From: Pseudomonas sp. SDI
Lineage (GTDB): Bacteria > Pseudomonadota > Gammaproteobacteria > Pseudomonadales > Pseudomonadaceae
Length of the DNA stretch: 64,000 bases
Direction: 5' to 3'
Assembly: GCF_003105155.1 (NCBI RefSeq)
Contig: NZ_QETK01000016.1
Location: 1-64,000, forward strand
The notes under the pieces are model-generated. The model saw only the letters and a program-made list of their open reading frames with translations. It was not told the DNA's origin and searched no databases. Shown here in pieces: positions 20,257 through 29,062 of the stretch (positions are counted from its first letter, which is position 1; each line of letters starts with the position of its first letter). The translations under genes were made by a program, and so were the position numbers.

Positions 20257-21651
20257 TCACAGCTCCGGCAGATCCAGGGCCCGGGCACAGGCTTCCAGCG
20301 ACCGCTGCTCACTCAGTGCATACAGCGCCAGCTCATCCTGCACGGCTTTGCCCAGCGCCTGCTCGAACGCCTCGCGATTGGCATTGCTGCCATATTCGCT
20401 CTGCGCCTCATCGCCCAGGTTCGACTGGAAAATCCCCGCCGCACTGACCGGCAAGAAGTCCTCATACACCAGCGCCTCGAAGTGCACATGCCCGGCCGCC
20501 ACCAAGCCCTCCAGCGTTGTCGGTCGCCCCGGCGCGCCGCGCGCCGCCAGCCCGCGCTCAGTCGGGAAGTAGCGGAAATATGCCAGGCCCTGCTCGCGCA
20601 TCTGCCCGAGGTCATCGGCAAACGCTTCGAACTGCTCGCTCAACAACTGCATGTAACGCTCGGCATTCGCTTCCGCCGGCACTCCGCCCAAGGCCTCACG
20701 CGCCGCCTCCAGCAGCCGGTCATACAACTGCCGGCCCTTGGGCGTGAGCGCGGCGCCACGCTGCTCGATCTCGCCAAAGCGCGCCGTATGGCTGCCGGCC
20801 GCTGCCGTCTGATCGCTGAACGCCACGCGCTCCTCCAGTGCCTTGAAACTGGTCTGGCGCAACAGGATTGGCTGCTGGCGCGGCGGCGGTCCCTCGATCA
20901 CCGCCTTCGGCGGGATACCTTTGGCCGGCATGCCGCGCTGGATCGCGTCGATATCCAGGGTGCGCGGTGTCAGGTGATTGATATGCGGGCCCTTGAACGC
21001 CACCACATCGGCGATCAGCCGGTGCTGGTCGTGCAACTGCTGGTACTGCGCCGCCGTGACCGTGGCGTGTGGGTGCCAGCGGAAGGTGTGCAGGGCTTCC
21101 TGGACAAAGGCGCGGGCGTCCTCGGCGCGCAGGCCGCCTTCGCGTTCGCATTGCTCGATCAAGGCCAGTGCCCGTGGGGTGAAGATCTGCCGGCGGGCCA
21201 GAATCGACCGGGCCAGCTCGCGTAGCTCAGAGTTGTCGATCAGTTCCAGGCGCAGCAACGACGTGAACACGCGGAACGGGCTCACCTGCAACGACTGTTC
21301 ATGCACCGCGCGAAATGCCGTGGAATGCACCGGCACCCCCGCCGAACTCAGGTCGTAATAACCCACCGGCTGCATGCCCATCACCGCGAACAGCCGGCCG
21401 ATGGTGGCCAGCTCCGCTGCGGTGCCGACGCGGATCGCGCCATGGCGCTCCTGATCGAGCCGCTCGATTTCACCGGTCCAGCGCAGGGCCTCGGCCAACT
21501 GCGGGCGTTCGTCCAGCACCTGCTGGTTGGTCTCGCTCACCAGTGTCAGCAGGCGGCCATACAGCGGCACTTCCTGCTTGTACATGAGCGACATGGCCGC
21601 AGAAAACTGCGCGCGAATGCTGTCCGGGCTGACGAAATCTTGAGCGGGCAT
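20257..21651 (-). CDS. hglS: 2-oxoadipate dioxygenase/decarboxylase (hydroxyglutarate synthase)
   Basis: 464 residues, DUF1338/YdcJ family. Counting from the ATG at 21651, the known metal ligands of P. putida HglS fall exactly on H70 (DQERHGAIR), H226 (HINHL) and E294 (RFGEIEQR), and the substrate arginine on R74. This also fixes the start (AGGAA upstream) over a GTG nine codons earlier. The iron(II) enzyme converts 2-oxoadipate to D-2-hydroxyglutarate in the D-lysine/aminoadipate branch of lysine catabolism. AmaB and AmaA of the same route are 1 kb away, separated by a LysR gene. Confidence 0.93.
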   Translation of the reverse strand: MPAQDFVSPDSIRAQFSAAMSLMYKQEVPLYGRLLTLVSETNQQVLDERPQLAEALRWTGEIERLDQERHGAIRVGTAAELATIGRLFAVMGMQPVGYYDLSSAGVPVHSTAFRAVHEQSLQVSPFRVFTSLLRLELIDNSELRELARSILARRQIFTPRALALIEQCEREGGLRAEDARAFVQEALHTFRWHPHATVTAAQYQQLHDQHRLIADVVAFKGPHINHLTPRTLDIDAIQRGMPAKGIPPKAVIEGPPPRQQPILLRQTSFKALEERVAFSDQTAAAGSHTARFGEIEQRGAALTPKGRQLYDRLLEAAREALGGVPAEANAERYMQLLSEQFEAFADDLGQMREQGLAYFRYFPTERGLAARGAPGRPTTLEGLVAAGHVHFEALVYEDFLPVSAAGIFQSNLGDEAQSEYGSNANREAFEQALGKAVQDELALYALSEQRSLEACARALDLPEL

Positions 21652-21746
21652 CGAAAGCTTCCTGGTGGTGAAGGTCACGCTTACATGAAAGCGAGGAATG
21701 CAGGCTCAGTTCAAGCGAAAAAAAGTCGAGCTGTCATTCCACAAAT

Positions 21747-22646
21747 TCAGGACCTTTGGCTGGCGAGCTGTTCCTCGATCCAGCTCACCAGGCTGCGCAC
21801 CTTGGGCACCTCGGCCGCGTGTTCGGAGAACGCCAGGAAATGCGCGCCGCTGCTGCGCATGCTGTGCTGCCAGGGGACCACCAGCTTGCCTTCGGCCAGC
21901 TCCTGTTCCACCAGGTAGCGCGGCACCAGCGCCACGCCGCAGCCGGCCTGGGCGGCGCTCAGGCACATATAAAAGGTGTCGAAGCGCGGCCCGTGGTAGC
22001 TGTTGGCCGAATGCAGACCTTGTTCGAGGAACCATTCATGCCAGGCCTCGGGCCGCGAGGTGCTTTGCAGCAGCACCAGCCCGGACAGCTCGCTGGCATC
22101 CTGCAGCACCCGGCCTTGCAGCAGCTCCGGCGCGCACACCGGCAGCACGTCCTCGCCGAACAGTTCGATGCAGGTAGCGCCCGGCCAGGTGCCCTGGCCA
22201 TAGAAGAACACCACGTCGGCGGTGGCCTGGAGCAGGGCGAATGGCTCCATTTCGTTGCGGATGTCGAGGTGGATGTTCGGGTAGCGCTTGCCGAACCCCT
22301 TGAGGCTGGGGATCAGCCAGCGCACGCCGAAGCTCGGCTGGGTGGCCACCTTGAGCACTTCAGTCTGCTCGCCGTAGGAGAGGATGTAACGGCTGGACAT
22401 GTCCACCTGGGTGAGGATCTTGTTCACCTCGGCCAGGTACAGCGCGCCGGCCGGGGTCAGTTGCAGGCGCCGGCGGATGCGCAGGAACAGGTGATGACGG
22501 AGCATTTCCTCCAGTTGCGCCACCTGCTTGCTCACCGCGCTCTGGGTCAGGTGCAGCTCCTCGGCGGCACGGGTGAAGCTCAAGTGCCGGGCGGCGGCCT
22601 CGAAGCATTGCAGGGCGGCCATCGACGGCACCAGACGTTTGGACAT
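21747..22646 (-). CDS. LysR-family regulator divergent from amaB
   Basis: 299 residues. LysR helix-turn-helix CFEAAARHLSFTRAAEELHL with TQSAVSKQVAQLEEML, then an effector domain. It is transcribed away from amaB and toward hglS, so it is the obvious candidate regulator of the lysine/pipecolate genes, responding perhaps to an aminoadipate-pathway intermediate; this is inference from position. The ATG at 22646 starts MSKRLVPSMAAL; the nine-codon-longer frame lacks support. Confidence 0.85.
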   Translation of the reverse strand: MSKRLVPSMAALQCFEAAARHLSFTRAAEELHLTQSAVSKQVAQLEEMLRHHLFLRIRRRLQLTPAGALYLAEVNKILTQVDMSSRYILSYGEQTEVLKVATQPSFGVRWLIPSLKGFGKRYPNIHLDIRNEMEPFALLQATADVVFFYGQGTWPGATCIELFGEDVLPVCAPELLQGRVLQDASELSGLVLLQSTSRPEAWHEWFLEQGLHSANSYHGPRFDTFYMCLSAAQAGCGVALVPRYLVEQELAEGKLVVPWQHSMRSSGAHFLAFSEHAAEVPKVRSLVSWIEEQLASQRS

Positions 22647-22670
22647 GAAAAGCTCGCTCACCCGGCAGAT

Positions 22671-22736
22671 CATTACCTGGCGGAATGATGTGCTGAATAA
22701 AGGTCGTTTGTTGCGCCAGAGTGATCGGATTAATAC
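22671..22736 (+). promoter_or_regulatory. Candidate LysR operator and amaB promoter
   Basis: CATTACC-TGG-CGGAATG (22671-22687) is a near-palindrome of the T-N11-A type. Further toward amaB, TTGTTG (22708-22713) and TAATAC (22731-22736) are spaced by 17 bases as a weak -35/-10 pair. Confidence 0.4.
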
Positions 22737-22785
22737 TGATCCCTAGGACAATTACAACCTTTCACCGCCTTGCTGGAGAAGACTC

Positions 22786-24276
22786 ATGGTTGATGCACTG
22801 CTTGAACGTCTGGGCGTCGCGGCTAGCGCCTATACCCACGGCAACCACCCGGTTCATACCCCGATCGATGGCAGCGCGATTGCTGCGGTGTATCTGGAGT
22901 CCAAGGAGCAGGTGCTGAACAAGATCGACCAGGCTGCGCAGGCCTTCCAGGCCTGGCGCAATGTGCCGGCGCCGCGCCGCGGCGAGCTGATCCGGCTGTT
23001 CGGTGAAGTGCTGCGCGAGCACAAGGCCGCGCTGGGTGAGCTGGTCTCGATCGAAGCCGGCAAGATCACCCAGGAAGGCCTCGGCGAAGTGCAGGAAATG
23101 ATCGACATCTGCGACTTCGCCGTTGGCCTGTCGCGTCAGCTGTACGGCCTGACCATCGCCTCCGAGCGTCCGGGCCACCACATGCGCGAGACCTGGCACC
23201 CGCTGGGCGTGGTCGGGGTGATCAGTGCATTCAACTTCCCGGTGGCGGTGTGGGCGTGGAACACCACGCTGGCGCTGGTGGCCGGGAATGCCGTGGTGTG
23301 GAAACCGTCGGAGAAAACCCCGCTGACCGCGCTGGCCTGCCAGGCGCTGTTCGAGAAGGCCCTGAAGCTGTTCGGCGATGCGCCGGCGGGCCTGAGCCAA
23401 CTGATCATCGGTGATCGTGACGCCGGCCAGGTGCTGGTCGACGACCCGCGTGTACCGCTGGTGAGTGCCACCGGCAGCACCCGCATGGGCCGCGAAGTCG
23501 GCCCACGGGTGGCGGCGCGCTTTGGCCGCAGCATCTTGGAGCTGGGCGGCAACAACGCGATGATTCTGGCGCCGAGCGCCGATCTCGACCTGGCCGTACG
23601 CGGCATCCTGTTCAGCGCCGTGGGCACGGCCGGGCAGCGTTGCACCACCTTGCGCCGGCTGATCGTGCATCGCTCGATCAAGGACGAGGTAGTGGCGAAG
23701 GTCAAGGCTGCCTACGCCAAGGTGCGCATCGGCGATCCGCGCAAGGACAACCTGGTTGGCCCGCTGATCGACAAGGCGTCGTTCCAGGGCATGCAGGACG
23801 CCCTGACCCGCGCCCGCGACGAGGGCGGTCAGGTGTTCGGTGGCGAGCGGCAACTGGCCGAGCAGTACCCGAACGCCTACTACGTGTCGCCGGCGATCGT
23901 CGAAATGCCGGGGCAGAGCGAGGTGGTGCGGCACGAGACGTTTGCGCCGATCCTCTATGTGCTGGCGTATGACGAGTTCGACGAAGCGCTGCGCTTGAAC
24001 AACGAGGTGCCGCAGGGGCTGTCCTCGTGCATCTTCACCACCGACCTGCGCGAGGCCGAGCGTTTCCAGAGTGCGGCGGGCAGCGACTGCGGGATCGCCA
24101 ACGTCAACATCGGCACCAGCGGCGCGGAGATTGGCGGGGCGTTTGGCGGCGAGAAGGAAACCGGCGGCGGGCGCGAGTCCGGCTCGGACGCGTGGAAGGC
24201 TTACATGCGCCGGCAGACCAACACCGTGAACTACTCGCGCGAGCTTCCGTTGGCACAGGGGATTGTGTTCGACTGA
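22786..24276 (+). CDS. amaB: L-2-aminoadipate-6-semialdehyde dehydrogenase
   Basis: 496 residues, aldehyde dehydrogenase superfamily of the ALDH7 type. Catalytic glutamate E252 in ELGGNNAMIL and nucleophile C286 in GTAGQRCTTLRRL; the C-terminal GGAFGGEKETGGGRESGSDA is typical of ALDH7. In P. putida AmaB oxidises the semialdehyde formed from piperideine-6-carboxylate to 2-aminoadipate. GGAG lies upstream of the ATG. A perfect hairpin in the gap separates it from amaA, in the same direction. Confidence 0.93.
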   Translation: MVDALLERLGVAASAYTHGNHPVHTPIDGSAIAAVYLESKEQVLNKIDQAAQAFQAWRNVPAPRRGELIRLFGEVLREHKAALGELVSIEAGKITQEGLGEVQEMIDICDFAVGLSRQLYGLTIASERPGHHMRETWHPLGVVGVISAFNFPVAVWAWNTTLALVAGNAVVWKPSEKTPLTALACQALFEKALKLFGDAPAGLSQLIIGDRDAGQVLVDDPRVPLVSATGSTRMGREVGPRVAARFGRSILELGGNNAMILAPSADLDLAVRGILFSAVGTAGQRCTTLRRLIVHRSIKDEVVAKVKAAYAKVRIGDPRKDNLVGPLIDKASFQGMQDALTRARDEGGQVFGGERQLAEQYPNAYYVSPAIVEMPGQSEVVRHETFAPILYVLAYDEFDEALRLNNEVPQGLSSCIFTTDLREAERFQSAAGSDCGIANVNIGTSGAEIGGAFGGEKETGGGRESGSDAWKAYMRRQTNTVNYSRELPLAQGIVFD

Positions 24277-24284
24277 GCGCCTTC

Positions 24285-24319
24285 ATCGCGGGACGCGGCG
24301 ACCCGCCGCGTCCCGCGAT
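24285..24319. repeat. Perfect 16-bp intergenic hairpin
   Basis: ATCGCGGGACGCGGCG and CGCCGCGTCCCGCGAT are exact complements with a 3-base loop. The ATCGCGGGAC start is shared with the REP elements at 13141 and 17700, so this is a REP-derived palindrome between amaB and amaA that could attenuate or stabilise the mRNA. Confidence 0.8.
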
Positions 24320-24365
24320 AGGCAGCAGCACCGATAGAAGACCAAGAACAACAGCGGAGCCGGCC

Positions 24366-25652
24366 ATGACCGAACTGCGTCGAGAGTGTCTGTGGGAGTT
24401 CGTTACACCGTCGGCGGCAACTGCCGAAGCCTTGGCCGGCGAGGCCCGCGCCGACGTCTGCGTGATCGGTGGTGGCATCACCGGCCTGTCCGCCGCCCTC
24501 CACCTGCTGGAACAAGGCAAGTCGGTGATCTTGCTCGAAGCCTGGAAAATCGGCCACGGCGGTTCCGGGCGTAACGTCGGGCTGGTCAACGCCGGCACCT
24601 GGATTCGCCCCGACGACGTCGAAGCCACCCTCGGCCAGCCGCACGGCAGCCGCCTGAACAAAGTGCTGGGCGACGCCCCCGGCGAAGTCTTCGCCACCAT
24701 CGAACGCCTCGGCATCGACTGCCAGGCCCGCCACCAGGGCACCCTGCACATGGCCCACAACGCCAGCGGCGAGGCCGACCTGCAAGCCCGTCACGCGCAA
24801 TGGAGTCGCCGCGGCGCCGACGTCGAGTTGCTGACCGGCGCGCGCTGCCAGGCGTATTGCGGCACCGACAAGATCTCCGCCGCGCTGCTCGACCGCCGCG
24901 CCGGCACCATCAACCCGATGGCTTACACCCTGGGCCTGGCCAGTGCCGTGCGCCGCCTGGGCGGGCAGATCTTCCAGCAGTCGCCAGTCAAAGGGCTGGA
25001 GCGCGCCGGCAGCGGCTGGTGCGTGAAAACCGACCGTGGCGCCGTGCTCGCCGACAAGGTGGTGATCTCCACCGGGGCGTACACCGAAGGCGACTGGAGC
25101 GACCTGCAACGGCACTATTTCCGTGGCTATTACTATCAAGTGGCGTCGCTGCCGCTGCATGGCAGCGCCGCCGATAACGTGCTCAAGCACGGCCAGGGCT
25201 CGTGGGATACGCGCACCGTGCTCAGCAGCATCCGGCGCGACGATCAGGGCCGCCTGCTGCTTGGCAGCATGGGCCGGGTCGACAACAAGCCGGCGTGGTT
25301 CATCCGCAGCTGGGCCGACCGCATTCAGAGCCATTACTTCCCGCAGCTGGGCAAGGTCGAGTGGGAGATGCACTGGACCGGCTGCATCGACTTCACCCCG
25401 GATCACCTGATGCGCCTGTTCGAGCCGGCACCGGGGGTGGTGGCCGTTACCGGCTACAACGGTCGCGGCAACACCACCGGCACAGTGATCGGCAAGGCCT
25501 TCGCCCAGTACCTGATGCAGGACGATCCCGACGCGCTGCCGATTCCGTTCTCGCCGATGAAACCGGTGTCGGCGCCGTCGTTACGCACCGGCCTGTATGA
25601 AACCGGCTTCTCGCTCTATCACGCCGGGCAGTGCCTGCGGGTGGTGCTGTAG
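24366..25652 (+). CDS. amaA: L-pipecolate oxidase (FAD-dependent)
   Basis: 428 residues. The FAD motif ADVCVIGGGITGLSAALHLL is followed by GHGGSGRNVGLVNAG, and the C-terminus has GYNGRGNTTGTVIGKAFA, as in DAO-family oxidases. In P. putida AmaA oxidises L-pipecolate to piperideine-6-carboxylate in the D-lysine route; AmaB upstream takes the next step. A much longer open frame runs back into amaB, but the ATG at 24366 starts the family N-terminus. Confidence 0.92.
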   Translation: MTELRRECLWEFVTPSAATAEALAGEARADVCVIGGGITGLSAALHLLEQGKSVILLEAWKIGHGGSGRNVGLVNAGTWIRPDDVEATLGQPHGSRLNKVLGDAPGEVFATIERLGIDCQARHQGTLHMAHNASGEADLQARHAQWSRRGADVELLTGARCQAYCGTDKISAALLDRRAGTINPMAYTLGLASAVRRLGGQIFQQSPVKGLERAGSGWCVKTDRGAVLADKVVISTGAYTEGDWSDLQRHYFRGYYYQVASLPLHGSAADNVLKHGQGSWDTRTVLSSIRRDDQGRLLLGSMGRVDNKPAWFIRSWADRIQSHYFPQLGKVEWEMHWTGCIDFTPDHLMRLFEPAPGVVAVTGYNGRGNTTGTVIGKAFAQYLMQDDPDALPIPFSPMKPVSAPSLRTGLYETGFSLYHAGQCLRVVL

Positions 25653-25655
25653 GCG

Positions 25656-26446
25656 CTACTTGTGCAGCCAGCTGAGGAAGCCGCCTTTCTTCACGGCGGC
25701 TGGCTTCTGCAGCAAGAGTGACTGGCTGGCCTGCTGGCGGAAGCGCTGTAGCTTGTTCAGCGCCGCCAGTACCTCGCCACGTTGTTCCAGGCAGCCGCGC
25801 ACGTCGTTCTTGTCGATGCGGTAGAGGGTGCAACTGGTCAGGCTGCGAAACTCGGCATTGGAACTGTTGCCATCGAGTACCAGTCGATGTCGATGACCTT
25901 GCCTTCAGTGCCGTCGATAGCGATCACGTCATCGATCTGGTAGGGCCGGGTGGTGTTCAGGACGATACCGGAGAACACGTCGCTGAGGGTGCTTTGCAGG
26001 GCCAGGCCGAGGACGATGGCCATCACCCCGGAGGTGGCCAGCAGGCCTTTGACCGGCAGTTGCATCACGTAGGCTGCGGCGGCGACGATGGCGATCAGGA
26101 AGATCACTGCGCCGACCACGTCTTGTAGCAGGCGCCCGGTGTGGCCGCTGCGGGCAATCAGCATCAGGCCGAGGACCACGCTGAGGGTGCGCGCGGCGAA
26201 CAGCCACCAGACGATTTCGAGCAGGGTGGCCAGCAGGTTGCGCGCCACGTCGTCGGCCCAGGGCGGTGGTTGCAGCGGGCTCATGCCGGCGTCGATCAGC
26301 ACCCAGCTGAACAGCAGGAACGCCACGACTCGCGCGGCGATGCGCCAGTGGCGTTGTTCCGGCGGGATGGCGCGCCATAGCAGCAGGTCGAGCAGCAGCA
26401 GGGTGGTGCCGATCAGCAGGGGGAAATCGTGGAGGAATGCAGGCAT
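25656..26446 (-). pseudogene. Mechanosensitive channel with cyclic-nucleotide-binding tail, internally deleted and frameshifted
   Basis: The 5' part (26446 to about 25880) encodes an MscS channel up to the pore-lining helix and the start of the beta domain (GVMAIVLGLALQSTLSDVFS and GTEGKVIDIDW). The frame then shifts and stops at 25838. In another frame the sequence continues from VLDGNSSNAEF through SLTSCTLYRIDKNDVRG and ends at LSWLHK with TAG at 25656, which is the C-terminal end of a Crp-like cyclic-nucleotide domain. The beta domain and most of the nucleotide-binding domain are missing, so a deletion joined the two ends out of frame. It abuts amaA and was probably once a channel of roughly 450-500 residues. 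The truncated 202-residue protein is unlikely to gate. Confidence 0.8.
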
Positions 26447-26509
26447 GCCAGCCTCGGGGCGGTAGGGTGTTGCAAGTAAAGAGCAGGTTGCCGGGAAATA
26501 CTACTGGCC

Positions 26510-26542
26510 TGATCGCCGGCAAGGGCACTGCGGCGCCCACAG
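26510..26542. repeat. Degenerate REP-like sequence
   Basis: TGATCGCCGGCAAG followed by CGGCGCCCACAG is a decayed form of the GCCGGC-loop-GCCGGC-CCCACAGG REP type. It lies in the 213-base gap ahead of the unknown two-gene unit; nothing else was seen there. Confidence 0.4.
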
Positions 26543-26659
26543 CGAGGCAATCCTGGGTGGCAATTGGGCGCATTCGAGCGTCGTCAATTTCCGCCATTTC
26601 GTGATGCCGGCGGAGGACGCGGTAGGCTGTGATCACTCAACGACATCAGGTCCGATCAC

Positions 26660-28042
26660 ATGCGCCAGCCCACGCCCGACGACAGCCCCTATCTGCCTTA
26701 CCACCGTGCGCCCATCCCGGCGGCCGATTGCACGGATGAGAAATTGTCCGCGTTCATTGTTCCGCTTTTCGATTGCGAGTTCTCCACCCGCAGCTTTCTG
26801 CAATGGATGGAGCAGGCTGACTTCCCGCTAAGCCGGATCGAGCCGCACGAGCGCATGCGCTTGCTGACCCTGTGCCATATGGCAGGCATCGAGACGCCGC
26901 AGTGGCTGCGGCTGTATGACTTCGACCGCGCGGGCATCCTTGAGGCGCAGGCTTCAGAGGCTGGCAGCGACGAGATGCTTCAACGCAATCACGCGCTGCA
27001 GAACATGATCTACCAATCCCTGCTGGCCGGCATGCATCGGCGCGACCCGGATTTCCCGGTGTTCGAAAACCTGATGGACCTGCAGGACGGCGGCCGGGGC
27101 GACCGGATCACGTCGGCATTGGCCATGGCCAATCAGTGCCTGAATACCTATATCACCAACCACCAGCGGCAGCGGATTTACGCGCACAACTACAAAACCG
27201 GCAGCCGTCATCCTGAACATGGCTACGGCTACTGGCCTGCATCACTGCCCGCAGATTTCGCCTTCGACGAGGCGCTGGCCGATGCCGAGGCCCTGTTCAC
27301 CCGCGTATGCGGCGAGTTCGCGCCGGATCGGGACACGGAGTCGGTGCGCTCGCGGCTGTTGAAACTCAACGTCCTTGGCGATGAGAACCGCTACTGGACG
27401 GGTACTGCAGCGACCCACGCGCATGTCCTGCAGCGGGTGGGCGAGTTTATTCCGAAAAACATCGGTGAGCTCGACCTGCCGGATAGCATCGACGGGGTGC
27501 GTGCTGCGGTACGCAGACTGCTTGATCTGGATCGGCGGGTGATGGCCAAGGACATCGTCAGTCAGGGCCGGGTCCTGTTGGACCTGTACCTGCACTACGC
27601 CCGCCTGCCGCAGCCTTCGGCGGATCGATACCCGCGGGAGCTGGCGATTGCGACCACGGTGGCGCAGCAGATGCGGCGCAACAAAGCCAAGTGGCCGGTG
27701 ACGGTAATGGGCCGCGGCACGCGCGAAGTATCGGCATACCAGGCTTTCAAGGCCCTGGTAAAGACTGCCCTGGATGGCAGACCTGGGCCGATTGACCCGT
27801 CACTGCGGGTATTGCTGTGCAGTGCGGCCTCCATGGCGCTTTGGGTAGAAACCGAAGAGGGCATGGGCACGTTCAGCGCAGTCGCAGAGCATGGACGCGC
27901 CAAGGTACGAAGGACCGAGTTTTTTGCCCGGATACCGAAACAGCTCAAAGCGTATTCGGCGCACACGGTGGTCAGGATTCTGCAGCGTTTTCATGAAGAA
28001 CTGCTGGCCAACACGCCACCCAACCCCCTGAACCCGAGGTAA
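26660..28042 (+). CDS. Hypothetical protein of unrecognised family, first gene of a two-gene unit
   Basis: 460 residues, not recognised. Mostly helical and soluble by inspection, with no signal peptide or membrane segment. Conspicuous stretches are YAHNYKTGSRHPEHGYGYWP (about 175-195) and GDENRYWTGTAATHAHVLQR, but no catalytic motif was identified. Codon use is host-like, with somewhat lower GC than neighbours. The ATG at 26660 has only a weak AGG upstream. It is followed after 2 bases by a 100-residue acidic protein, so the two are cotranscribed. It sits between a decayed channel gene and the disrupted comM, a stretch that looks variable. Confidence 0.75.
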   Translation: MRQPTPDDSPYLPYHRAPIPAADCTDEKLSAFIVPLFDCEFSTRSFLQWMEQADFPLSRIEPHERMRLLTLCHMAGIETPQWLRLYDFDRAGILEAQASEAGSDEMLQRNHALQNMIYQSLLAGMHRRDPDFPVFENLMDLQDGGRGDRITSALAMANQCLNTYITNHQRQRIYAHNYKTGSRHPEHGYGYWPASLPADFAFDEALADAEALFTRVCGEFAPDRDTESVRSRLLKLNVLGDENRYWTGTAATHAHVLQRVGEFIPKNIGELDLPDSIDGVRAAVRRLLDLDRRVMAKDIVSQGRVLLDLYLHYARLPQPSADRYPRELAIATTVAQQMRRNKAKWPVTVMGRGTREVSAYQAFKALVKTALDGRPGPIDPSLRVLLCSAASMALWVETEEGMGTFSAVAEHGRAKVRRTEFFARIPKQLKAYSAHTVVRILQRFHEELLANTPPNPLNPR

Positions 28043-28044
28043 AT

Positions 28045-28347
28045 ATGAGCAGCGACTTGCACCTGGAGCAACAAATGGAAGACTTCGAGGAATCTATGCG
28101 GCAACTGAAGGCACTTGAGGCCGCAGCCCTGGTGCAGCAGGGCCACGACCGCGCTAGTGCGGTGAGCATCGTCAAGGGTATCCACGATGGCCGTGAGGAC
28201 GCTTCACCGCATGAGGTGATCTATGACGAGGACGGCTTTGCGGAGTACCTCACTGGCGAACTGCAGAGCCCCGAGCTGCCCGAAGACCGCAAAAGCCTGG
28301 CGCAAGTGAAGGCCATTGCCAAAGAAATCATTCACCATTTCCACTGA
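28045..28347 (+). CDS. Small acidic helical protein, second gene of the two-gene unit
   Basis: 100 residues, not recognised. It is strongly acidic (LHLEQQMEDFEESMRQLKAL at the N-terminus) and predicted helical, possibly a short coiled coil, and it ends in IIHHFH. The start follows the stop of the 460-residue gene by 2 bases, so translation is likely coupled. The size and charge suggest an accessory or partner protein of the upstream product; no function can be assigned. Confidence 0.7.
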   Translation: MSSDLHLEQQMEDFEESMRQLKALEAAALVQQGHDRASAVSIVKGIHDGREDASPHEVIYDEDGFAEYLTGELQSPELPEDRKSLAQVKAIAKEIIHHFH

Positions 28348-28393
28348 GCAGTCAGCCAACGTCGGGTCTCGCCATGGCGAGGCCTGGCCGCGG

Positions 28394-28935
28394 CTACTGA
28401 TTCACCGGCCGATACTGCAACGCTTCCGCCACATGCTCGCGTTTCAGGTCTGCCACCTGCTCCAGATCGGCCAGTGTCCGCGCGACCTTCAGTAGCCGAT
28501 GCGCCGCCCGGAGTGACAGTGTCAGCCGTTCGCAGGCGTTTTCCAGCCAGCGCGCATCGGCTGTGGATAACGGACAGTGCGCACGCAGCCCCGGCAAGTC
28601 GAGAAAGGCATTGGCGCAGCCCTGCCGCTGCTGCTGAATCTGCCGCGCCGCCGCCACCCGCGCGGCGACGCTGGCGCTGCTTTCGCCGTTGTGCTCGCCG
28701 GGCGACAGGGCGGTGGGCTCGCGCGCCACGGTCAGGTGCAGGTCGATACGGTCGAGCAGCGGCCCGGACAATTTATTGCGGTAGCGCTGGATCTGCTCGC
28801 TGCCACAGCGGCAACGCCCGCTCGGGTCGCCCAGGTAGCCGCAGGGGCACGGGTTCATCGCCGCCACCAGTTGGAAGCGCGCCGGAAAGCGGATCTTGTC
28901 CTTGGCTCGGGCAATCACGATTTCGCCCGACTCCA
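28394..28935 (-). pseudogene. comM: comM (yifB) C-terminal fragment
   Basis: Encodes the C-terminal part of the Mg-chelatase-like ATPase ComM: ESGEIVIARAKDKIRFPARF, then NPCPCGYLGDPSGRCRCG (the cysteine-rich loop) and the C-terminal AAA lid. It is cut off from its start by the 7.8 kb element and has no natural start codon. Joined to 36741-37692 it gives a continuous 497-residue ComM, the normal length. ComM promotes branch migration during natural transformation. Confidence 0.93.
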
Positions 28936-28961
28936 ATGGTAGGGGTGAATCTCACACATTT
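28931..28961. other. Element attachment site, comM 3' side
   Basis: CTCCA core, then GGTAGGGGTG-AATCTCACACA reading into the element. The same pattern, with small changes, reads inward from the other end, so the two element half-sites are imperfect inverted repeats as expected for a serine-integrase attP. Confidence 0.6.
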
Positions 28962-29062
28962 ACGTCAAGGTTCTGCTCGGATGCTGGATTTGATAAGGTG
29001 GGCGGATCAATGGCGTTCAGCCATCCCAACCTACGAAATAGTGATCAAGGAAGAGGTTCTTG

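Noticed and set aside
26660-28347. Two-gene unit as a toxin-antitoxin system
   Set aside because: Gene order (large then small) and size are not typical and no known toxin motif was seen; kept as unknown.
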